Origin: Holophagales bacterium
GTDB taxonomy: Bacteria > Acidobacteriota > Thermoanaerobaculia > Multivoradales > Multivoraceae
Direction: 5' to 3'
Assembly: GCA_009843505.1 (NCBI GenBank)
Contig: VYDI01000027.1
Location: 165,684-229,683, forward strand
Length of the DNA stretch: 64,000 bases
Notes under the pieces: generated by a model
The model's database searches: none
Told to the model about the DNA's origin: nothing
The model's input: only the letters and a program-made list of their open reading frames with translations
In this document: piece by piece, positions 26,800-33,419 of the stretch
Position numbering within the stretch: position 1 is the first letter of the stretch
Layout: each line of letters starts with the position of its first letter
Translations under genes and position numbers: made by a program

Positions 26800-27234
26800 C
26801 TACACCGGCTCCGCGATGAACACCGGGATCGTGCGGGAGGTCTTGTTCCGGTAGTCCTCGTACGGCGGGAACGCCTCCACGGCCAGCGCCCAGACGCGAG
26901 CCCGTTCATCGGCGTCCTCGACCTCCCGCACGCGCATCGTCTGAACCTCCGTGGCGTCCCTGATCTCGACATCGGCGTCGGCCCGGAGGTTCGAGACCCA
27001 CTCCGGATTCGCGGGGGCACCGCCCCTCGAGGCCACCAGCACGTAGCTGTCGCCGTCCTTGACCCGCATCAGCGGCGTCTTGCGGATGGCGCCGGTCCGG
27101 TTGCCCGTGTGGGTGACGATGATGCACGGTAGACCGGTGTCGAGCAGGCCGACGCCCTCGGTGCCGCCGCTGCCTTCGTAGAGCTCCACCTGGTCGCGGA
27201 CCCACTTGATCGGGCTCGGGATGTACTCGGCCAT
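26800..27234 (-). CDS. Nitroreductase/deazaflavin (F420)-dependent oxidoreductase-like protein
   Basis: A 144-residue split-barrel protein of the DUF385/Ddn-like family. GLPCIIVTHTGNRTGAIRKTPLMRV is the characteristic N-terminal segment, followed by YVLVASRGGAPANPEWVSNLRA and a C-terminal FPPYEDYRNKTSRTIPVFIAEPV. Mycobacterial relatives use F420 to reduce nitro compounds or menaquinone; others bind FMN or haem, so the cofactor is uncertain. ATG 27234 is used because the longer upstream frame runs through a palindromic repeat and shows no similarity. It diverges from pdxA and converges with the DUF3604 gene (18 nt). Confidence 0.82.
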   Translation of the reverse strand: MAEYIPSPIKWVRDQVELYEGSGGTEGVGLLDTGLPCIIVTHTGNRTGAIRKTPLMRVKDGDSYVLVASRGGAPANPEWVSNLRADADVEIRDATEVQTMRVREVEDADERARVWALAVEAFPPYEDYRNKTSRTIPVFIAEPV

Positions 27235-27285
27235 GGATGCTCCTCGTGTGTTCGCTTGCGGGCGGAGCGGCGAATCTACACGAGC

Positions 27286-27413
27286 GGCGGGTGTCGGACA
27301 CACCCGCCTGGGACGCTCCGGGGGAGGGGGTCCCAGCGAACGCTCGCCTTCTCTCGGTGGGGTAGAGGGTGGGCTCGCTGGGACCCCTCCCCCGGACCGC
27401 CCCAGGCTGGCGG
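27286..27413. repeat. Composite palindromic element between divergent genes
   Basis: Two adjoining inverted repeats. The first is a 9-bp perfect hairpin, GGCGGGTGT (27286-27294) with ACACCCGCC (27300-27308). The second is a near-perfect long palindrome: 27306-27340 pairs with 27374-27407, about 34 bp with a few mismatches and one extra G, around a 33-nt loop. The core arm is TCCGGGGGAGGGG plus TCCCAGCGA. It lies between two divergently transcribed genes, so a terminator role is unlikely. It could be a REP/MITE-like dispersed repeat or a large regulatory structure. No second copy is visible in this window. Confidence 0.75.
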
Positions 27414-27484
27414 TCGTTGCCGATGGCCAGATCCGTCGACGATTGGGTTGTCGGTGGTTGGCGCGGTGGGGGAAAGGAGCAGAG

Positions 27485-27496
27485 TAGATTGCGGTC
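27485..27496 (+). promoter_or_regulatory. Candidate -10 element of a leaderless pdxA transcript
   Basis: TAGATT at 27485-27490 is followed by exactly 6 nt before the ATG, which places the predicted +1 on the A of the start codon. The only purine-rich stretch, AGGAG at 27475-27479, is 17 nt from the ATG and too distant to be a normal ribosome binding site. The -35 region is poor. Confidence 0.4.
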
Positions 27497-28480
27497 ATGA
27501 GTGGCCCGCGGATGGCGGTGACGATGGGCGACGCCTCGGGCGTTGGCCCGGAGATCGCGGTGCGGCGGTTTGCGGAGGGGCTGCTGGGCGGTGACAGCGT
27601 CGTTTATGGCGACGCCGCGGTGCTGGCGCGTGCGGCCGATGCCCTCGGGTTGGATGTGCCGATTCGCCCCGTGGCTGAGCCGGACGAGGCGCTGGACGAT
27701 GTGCTCAACGTCCGCGACCTTGGGCTGCTGGGCAGTGACCGGGTGACGCCGGGAGTGCTCAGTGCGGAGGCGGGTGCGGCGGCGCTGGCCTATGTGGATC
27801 GGGCCACGCGGGACGCGTTGGCGGGCAAGGTAGCGGGGGTCGTCACCCTGCCGATGAACAAGGAGGCGACACGTATGTCGCGGTCGGACTTCCAGGGGCA
27901 CACCGAGTTCATCGCCGGACTGTGCGGTGCCCGTGACTTCGCGATGATGTTGACGGTGCCGGAGTTGGCGGTGAGCCACGTCAGCGCTCACGTCAGCCTG
28001 CGCGAGGCGGTCGAGCGGGTGGAACCCGTGCGGATCCGCAAGGTGATCGATCTGACCCACGAGGCGTTGTCGCGATTCATCGAGCGTCCGCGGATCGCCG
28101 TCTGCGGGTTGAACCCGCATGCGGGCGAGCACGGCCTGTTCGGTACCGAGGACGAGAAGATCGTCCGGCCGACGATCGAGAGGGCTGCGGCGGACGGTCT
28201 CAACGTGTCCGGTCCGCATCCCGCTGACACGATCTTCCGTCAGGCGATCCACCTCGACCGCTACGACGCGGTCGTTTGCATGTACCACGACCAGGGCCAC
28301 GCGCCGATGAAGCTCTACGGCTTCGAACGGGGCGTGAACGTGACGATCGGCCTGCCCATCGTCCGCACGTCGGTCGACCACGGCACTGCGTTCGACATCG
28401 CGTGGCAGGGGAAGGCGTTCACCGACTCGTTAGGCCACGCGCTCGACTACGCCCGCAAGCTGGCGGGACACGTCGACTGA
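27497..28480 (+). CDS. pdxA: 4-hydroxythreonine-4-phosphate dehydrogenase family (PdxA)
   Basis: A 327-residue metal- and NAD-dependent dehydrogenase. Typical segments are MAVTMGDASGVGPEIAVR at the N-terminus, VTLPMNKEA, the metal-site His in FQGHTEF and VSAHVSL, and the third His in MYHDQGHAPMK. GLPIVRTSVDHGTAFDIAW is the conserved C-terminal segment. PdxA oxidises 4-phosphohydroxy-L-threonine in pyridoxal phosphate synthesis. No other pdx gene is nearby, so a PdxA2-like role in catabolism of threonate-type sugar acids is also possible. A sulfatase gene follows on the same strand. Confidence 0.9.
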   Translation: MSGPRMAVTMGDASGVGPEIAVRRFAEGLLGGDSVVYGDAAVLARAADALGLDVPIRPVAEPDEALDDVLNVRDLGLLGSDRVTPGVLSAEAGAAALAYVDRATRDALAGKVAGVVTLPMNKEATRMSRSDFQGHTEFIAGLCGARDFAMMLTVPELAVSHVSAHVSLREAVERVEPVRIRKVIDLTHEALSRFIERPRIAVCGLNPHAGEHGLFGTEDEKIVRPTIERAAADGLNVSGPHPADTIFRQAIHLDRYDAVVCMYHDQGHAPMKLYGFERGVNVTIGLPIVRTSVDHGTAFDIAWQGKAFTDSLGHALDYARKLAGHVD

Positions 28481-28553
28481 CAGGGATGTAGGCGCGGCCC
28501 TTTCTGTACAGTTCAACTACTGACGAGGACATGGAAACCGACGGAGATCTCGA

Positions 28554-30068
28554 ATGAGCGGACGTGTACTTGTTCCGGTTGTACTCCTCATGGCCGCGCT
28601 GGCGATTGCCTGCTCTACGGACGGGAACGGTCGCGAGCAGGCCATAACCGCGGACGCGGCACCGCCGAACATCGTCGTCATCCTGGCCGACGACCTCGGC
28701 TTCTCCGACGTCTCGACCTACGGCGACCGGCTCCAGACGCCGAACATCGACCGCATCGGTCGCGAAGGGGCGGTGTTCACTCAGGGTTACGTGACGACTC
28801 CGGTGTGTTCGCCGTCGCGGGCGGCGCTGCTGACGGGTCGCTACCAGCAGCGCTTCGGGTTCGAGTACAACGCGCGGCAGGCGCCGGAAGTGCCGGATGT
28901 CGGGCTCGTGGCCGGCGAGCTGACGATCGCGGATCACCTGAAGGCGGCCGGCTACGCGACCGGGATCGTCGGCAAGTGGCACCTGGGCTTCAAGGACGAG
29001 CACTACCCGACGAACCGGGGCTTCGACGAGTTCTACGGTCATCTCTCGGGCGCCACGCGGTTCATCAACCGCAGGACACAAGGCGCCGTATCGATGTCGG
29101 TCGACGAGGAGTTCAGGAGCCGCCCGCCCGAGGACCCACGCACCGATCTCGTGGTGTTGGGAACGGAGCCGACCGCGCCGCCCACGCGCCGGGCGGGCAA
29201 CCTGATCGTGCGGGGGCCGGAGAAGACCGTGATCGACGAACCGGCGTACATCACCGACGTCTTCGGCGACGAGTCGGTCGACTTCATCCGGCGGCACGCG
29301 GAGGCGCCGTTCTTCCTATACTCGGCGTTCAACGCGCCGCACTCGCCGTTCCAGGTCACCAAGGAGTACTACGACCGCTTCCCCGACGTGGAGCACGAGC
29401 TGCGGCGGATCTACTTCGGGATGATCGCCGCCCTCGACGACGCGGTCGGCCGCATCCTGGACGCGCTGGACGAAGCCGGGATCGCCGACAACACGCTAGT
29501 CGTCTTTCTGTCCGACAACGGCTGCGCCGGCTACTTCCCCGGGCTGTGCTCCTGCGAGCCGCTCTCCGGCGGCAAGCTGACCTACTACGAGGGCGGCGTC
29601 CGCGTGCCCTACCTGCTGCGCTGGCCGGCGGCGGTCGCGGCCGGCACCAAGATCGACGCGCCGGTCTCGACGCTCGACATCCTGCCGACCGCCCTGGCTG
29701 CCGCCGGAGCCGCGGCGCCCGCGGATCTCGAACTGGACGGACACGACCTGATGCCGTTGCTCGACGGGTCGGCCGAGGCGACAGGCGACGGCCGGTTCGT
29801 GTGGCGGAACTACCCGACGGTCGCCGTCCGTAGCGGCGACATGAAACTGATCAAGCCGAACCAGGATGCCCCCGGCGGCTTCCTCTACGATCTGTCCACC
29901 GACGTTCGGGAACAGACGGACCTCGCAGGTGAGCGGCCGGAGGAGGTCGCAAACCTCGAAGCTGCCATCGAGGACTGGCGTTCCATCACCGTCGAGCCGG
30001 CCTGGACCCGCCGCGGCCCGGTCGCCTACTCGATCTGCAACATAGAACCCATCGGCTTCGAGAACTGA
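28554..30068 (+). CDS. Arylsulfatase-like lipoprotein, formylglycine type
   Basis: A 504-residue sulfatase. The signal peptide ends in the lipobox LAIAC (Cys about 20). NIVVILADDLGFSDVSTYG supplies the first metal ligands. CSPSR in VCSPSRAALLTGRYQ is the formylglycine motif. GIVGKWHLG contributes the conserved Lys-His, and FLSDNGC is the second metal segment. It resembles arylsulfatase A/GALNS-like enzymes. A run of Cys (GCAGYFPGLCSCEP) may form disulfides outside the cytoplasm. ATG 28554 has GGAG 10 nt upstream. Its stop codon lies inside the first copy of a tandem palindromic repeat. Confidence 0.9.
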   Translation: MSGRVLVPVVLLMAALAIACSTDGNGREQAITADAAPPNIVVILADDLGFSDVSTYGDRLQTPNIDRIGREGAVFTQGYVTTPVCSPSRAALLTGRYQQRFGFEYNARQAPEVPDVGLVAGELTIADHLKAAGYATGIVGKWHLGFKDEHYPTNRGFDEFYGHLSGATRFINRRTQGAVSMSVDEEFRSRPPEDPRTDLVVLGTEPTAPPTRRAGNLIVRGPEKTVIDEPAYITDVFGDESVDFIRRHAEAPFFLYSAFNAPHSPFQVTKEYYDRFPDVEHELRRIYFGMIAALDDAVGRILDALDEAGIADNTLVVFLSDNGCAGYFPGLCSCEPLSGGKLTYYEGGVRVPYLLRWPAAVAAGTKIDAPVSTLDILPTALAAAGAAAPADLELDGHDLMPLLDGSAEATGDGRFVWRNYPTVAVRSGDMKLIKPNQDAPGGFLYDLSTDVREQTDLAGERPEEVANLEAAIEDWRSITVEPAWTRRGPVAYSICNIEPIGFEN

Positions 30069-30138
30069 ATGCCCGGAGGGCATTCCGTCGCCGTCCGGCC
30101 ACTGAATGCCCGGAGGGCATTCAGTCGCGGTCCGGCCA
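30065..30138. repeat. Two tandem 37-nt repeats, each with a palindrome
   Basis: Units 30065-30101 and 30102-30138 differ at only two positions. Each holds a perfect hairpin GAATGCCCGGAGGGCATTC (30067-30085 and 30104-30122; 8-bp stem, 3-nt loop), followed by GTCGC-GTCCGGCCA. The first unit overlaps the sulfatase stop codon. The second hairpin extends by one base pair (T/A). Neither has a T-run, so they may act as RNA-stability or attenuator structures between the sulfatase and the next gene, or be a small expanding repeat. Confidence 0.85.
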
Positions 30139-30197
30139 CCGAACCGAAACTAGGATGGGACGTCGAAGACGCCCTGTCCCTTGGGAGGTCCCTGCCT

Positions 30198-31397
30198 ATG
30201 AGTACGTCCAATCGCACATTCGTGGCACTCGGCATGGTGCTGTTGTTGTTTCCGGCGGCCTGTGGCGGGGCTGCTGGCGAGGAAGGCTCGACCGCCGACC
30301 AGCAGCTTGCGGCGCTGGTCGCTGAGGTCGGTCCCGACTGGGAGGTGGTGACGGACTACATGAGCCGTCAGCGCGAGTGGACGCAGCAACGCCGAAACAG
30401 TCTGGCCTCGGAGGACGACTCCGGGAGTCCGGAAGGCGCCGAAGAGGCGTCCGGGCCACCCGATGTAGAACGTGCCGCCGCGGCGGCGATCGCGATTCTG
30501 GAGGTGGGCGGCGCGCACGAGCGGCTGGTCGACGCGGCGCAGTTTCTGACAAATCAGGCCGCGATGACGGCGAAGGGCGATGAGTACGCCTACCGGGGAG
30601 CGAAGGCTCTTCTCGAGTACGTCCCGGACTTCGGCGCGTGGGGAATGACGCTTTCCCGGATGAACATGCTCCGGCGCTTCCGCGACGACGGCGAATCCTC
30701 ACGGCCCGCTACGGACAGGTTCTTCGAGGAGCTGGCGAGCGAGGCCGAGGATCCGGTACTGCGTGCGGCCGGTCGCTACTACCTGGCATTGGGGCGGATG
30801 GCGGCCGTCAACGCGGAAGCGCTGTCCGAGGATGAGCGCACGGCCAGAAAGGAGGCCGCTCTCGACGCTGCGGAAGGACTGAGCGCGGGCGTGGAGGACG
30901 AGGCGCTCCTGTTCGGGATGAGGATGGGCGCCGGGACCTTCGCGGATGCCGAGGCAGACCTGATTCGCAGCATCCGGCACGCCACGGTCGGGAGTGTCGT
31001 GCCTGATCTGAACGGCAGCCGCATGAACGGCGTCGAGGAGGCGCTGTCGGACTACAGGGGCCGGGTCGTGCTCCTCGACTTCTGGGCAACCTGGTGCAAG
31101 CCATGCATCGCGGCGTTGCCCGAGTTGCGCAGACTGGTCGAGGAACTCCCCGCGGACCGCTTCGTGCTGCTGGCCGTCAGTGTCGACGCGGAGCTGGAGA
31201 CGGCGGTCGAGTTCATGGAGGAGGAGCCGATGCCGTGGGTGAACTGGCATGTCGGCATGACGAGCGAGTTGACCAAGGTCCTCGACGTCAGCGCCTTCCC
31301 CACCTACATCCTCCTTGACGAGCAAGGCCGGATCCTGGCCAGGACGAGCGGCCTGCCCGACGACTTCCTGGCCCTGATCGAAGAGACGGTGGGCTAG
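30198..31397 (+). CDS. Lipoprotein with C-terminal TlpA-like thioredoxin domain
   Basis: A 399-residue protein. The lipoprotein signal ends at FPAACGG (Cys about 20). About 240 residues of mostly helical sequence follow, possibly a TPR-like repeat region (EYAYRGAKALLEYVPDFG). The C-terminal domain is TlpA/ResA-like: VLLDFWATWCKPCIAALPEL has the CxxC redox site, followed by AFPTYILLDEQGRI with the cis-Pro loop. It is probably a periplasmic thiol-disulfide exchanger. The start at 30198 is supported by GGGAGG and by the signal peptide; the frame runs upstream through the repeat. It is 2 nt from the next gene. Confidence 0.85.
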   Translation: MSTSNRTFVALGMVLLLFPAACGGAAGEEGSTADQQLAALVAEVGPDWEVVTDYMSRQREWTQQRRNSLASEDDSGSPEGAEEASGPPDVERAAAAAIAILEVGGAHERLVDAAQFLTNQAAMTAKGDEYAYRGAKALLEYVPDFGAWGMTLSRMNMLRRFRDDGESSRPATDRFFEELASEAEDPVLRAAGRYYLALGRMAAVNAEALSEDERTARKEAALDAAEGLSAGVEDEALLFGMRMGAGTFADAEADLIRSIRHATVGSVVPDLNGSRMNGVEEALSDYRGRVVLLDFWATWCKPCIAALPELRRLVEELPADRFVLLAVSVDAELETAVEFMEEEPMPWVNWHVGMTSELTKVLDVSAFPTYILLDEQGRILARTSGLPDDFLALIEETVG

Positions 31398-31399
31398 CG

Positions 31400-32734
31400 G
31401 TGCGCAGGGACCGCTTCTCGCTCGCCGTTGCGCTTCTGTTGCCGGCGTTCCTCGCGGGACCGGCGGCCGCTTCCGCCCAGGATCTCGCCGACGCCATCGC
31501 CCAGGACTACCGGACCGAGTTGAAGTCGCTCTTCGAGCACTTCCACCGGAACCCCGAGCTTTCGTTCCTGGAGCACAAGACGGCCGCCCGCCTGGCGGAC
31601 GAACTCCGCAAGTCCGGCGTCGACGTGACGGAAGGCATCGGCCGCACGGGGATCGTCGGCATGATGGAGAACGGCGAGGGGCCGCTGGTCCTGGTGCGGG
31701 CCGACATGGACGGCCTGCCGGTGGCGGAGAAGTCGGAGCTTCCCTACGCCTCGACGGTCACCCAGGTCGACCTCTCGGGCGAGGAAGTGCCCGTCATGCA
31801 TGCCTGCGGACACGACATGCACATCACGACGATGGTCGGCGTGGCGCGGCGGCTCGCCGCCATGCGCGAGGAGTGGTCGGGCACGGTCATGTTCGTCGGT
31901 CAGCCGGCGGAAGAGCGGATCATGGGCGCCCGCGAGATGATCGAGGACGGCCTGTACGAGCGCTTCGGCGTGCCGGACTACGCGCTGGCGCTTCACGTCT
32001 CGGCGGGCAGGCCGGCGGGGAAGATCGAGGTGCCGCCGGGTCTGCTCGCGTCGTCGTCGGACAGTGTCGACATCACGGTGTTCGGAGTGGGCGCCCACGG
32101 GGCGTCGCCCCACCGGGGCAAGGACCCGATCTACATCGCGGCGCAGCTCGTCGTCGCGCTCCAGGGCATCGTCAGCCGCGAGCTCAACCCGCTCGACCCC
32201 GGCGTCGTCACGGTCGGCGCGATCCACGGCGGCTTCAAGCACAACGTGATCCCGGACCGGGTGGAACTGCAGCTCACGGTGCGGGCGAACAACGAGGAGA
32301 CGCGGGAGCAGTTGCTTTCGGCGATCGAGCGGATCGCGGAGGGGGTCGGCAGGGCGGCCGGACTTCCCGCCTCGCTGTTGCCGAAGGTGGTGCGCACGAA
32401 GGAGTCGACGCCGGTCACCATGAACGACCCGGAACTAGCGGTCCGGGTGCGGGCCGCGATCGGCGCCGGCATGGGCGATGACGTGTTCTACAGCGCGCCT
32501 CCTTCGGGCATGGGCGCCGAGGACTTCGCCTACTTCGTTCGCACGGAGCACAAGGTGCCCGGCACCTACTTCAATGTCGGCGGCACGGATCCTGCCGACC
32601 TGGAAGCGGAGGAGGCCGGCGGACCACCGGTGCCGGGGCACCACTCGCCCTTCTTCCGGATCGAACCGGAGCCGTCGATCCGCGCCGGAGTCGAGGCGAT
32701 GACGCTGGCGGTGCTCGACCTGCTGCGGCCGTAG
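31400..32734 (+). CDS. Secreted M20-family amidohydrolase
   Basis: A 444-residue protein with a signal peptide ending at ASAQ. The M20D metal and catalytic residues are visible: MHACGHDMHITTMVG, the Glu pair in QPAEERIMGAREM, the dimerisation segment GVGAHGASPHRGKDP, and the last ligand in SGMGAEDFAYF. This subfamily removes acyl groups from N-acyl amino acids (hippurate or IAA-amino acid hydrolase type). Export suggests it acts on substrates in the periplasm. GTG start; it is translationally close to both neighbours (2 nt upstream, 0 nt downstream). Confidence 0.88.
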   Translation: MRRDRFSLAVALLLPAFLAGPAAASAQDLADAIAQDYRTELKSLFEHFHRNPELSFLEHKTAARLADELRKSGVDVTEGIGRTGIVGMMENGEGPLVLVRADMDGLPVAEKSELPYASTVTQVDLSGEEVPVMHACGHDMHITTMVGVARRLAAMREEWSGTVMFVGQPAEERIMGAREMIEDGLYERFGVPDYALALHVSAGRPAGKIEVPPGLLASSSDSVDITVFGVGAHGASPHRGKDPIYIAAQLVVALQGIVSRELNPLDPGVVTVGAIHGGFKHNVIPDRVELQLTVRANNEETREQLLSAIERIAEGVGRAAGLPASLLPKVVRTKESTPVTMNDPELAVRVRAAIGAGMGDDVFYSAPPSGMGAEDFAYFVRTEHKVPGTYFNVGGTDPADLEAEEAGGPPVPGHHSPFFRIEPEPSIRAGVEAMTLAVLDLLRP

Positions 32735-33403
32735 ATGGTGGAAGCGGAGGGGGCTTTCGAACGGATCCCTGAGCCGGCGCTCCGGGAGGTGCTCGCCGAA
32801 CTGGACCGGCTGTATCCGGACGCGGACTGCGAACTCCGGCACGAGAACGCGCTTCAACTCCTGATCGCGACGATCCTCTCGGCCCAGTCGACCGATGTAA
32901 GGGTCAACCAGGTGACGGAGACGCTGTTCGAGCGCTACCGGACCGCCGGAGAGTTCGCCAACGCGGACCCAGCCGTCTTCGAACAGGAGATTCGCAGCAC
33001 CGGCTTCTACCGCAACAAGACGAAGAGTGTGCTCGGCGCGGCCCGGAAGATCGTCGGCGAGTTTGGCGGCGAGGTGCCGGACACGATGGAGGGCCTGATC
33101 ACCCTGCCGGGCGTGGCGCGCAAGACGGCGAACGTGGTGCTCGGCACCTGGTTCAGGAAGCCCGTCGGCGTCGTTGTCGACACGCACGTCGGCCGCCTGG
33201 CCCGGCGCCTGGGCATCAGCCCCCAAAAGGACGCGGTCAAGGTCGAGCGGGACCTGATGAACCGGCTCCCCCGGGACAAGTGGATCTTCATGGGCCACGC
33301 GATCATCTGGCATGGCCGTCGCGTCTGCGCCGCGCGACGGCCCGATTGCGCGAACTGCACGCTGGCGGACTGGTGTCCGCGTAACGGCTTGCCGGACTGC
33401 TAG
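32735..33403 (+). CDS. nth: Endonuclease III
   Basis: A 222-residue base-excision-repair glycosylase/AP lyase. The helix-hairpin-helix LPGVARKTANVVL contains the catalytic Lys and VVVDTHVGRLARRLG the catalytic Asp. The C-terminal Cys-x6-Cys-x2-Cys-x5-Cys pattern (CAARRPDCANCTLADWC) binds the [4Fe-4S] cluster. Length matches the family. The ATG follows the preceding stop codon directly, so it is translated from the same message as the M20 hydrolase. Confidence 0.96.
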   Translation: MVEAEGAFERIPEPALREVLAELDRLYPDADCELRHENALQLLIATILSAQSTDVRVNQVTETLFERYRTAGEFANADPAVFEQEIRSTGFYRNKTKSVLGAARKIVGEFGGEVPDTMEGLITLPGVARKTANVVLGTWFRKPVGVVVDTHVGRLARRLGISPQKDAVKVERDLMNRLPRDKWIFMGHAIIWHGRRVCAARRPDCANCTLADWCPRNGLPDC

Positions 33404-33419
33404 GCTGCCGCGGTTCGTC

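Noticed and set aside
27306..27407. Long palindrome as a bidirectional terminator
   Set aside because: The flanking genes diverge from it, so no transcript would be expected to end there, and no T-run is present.
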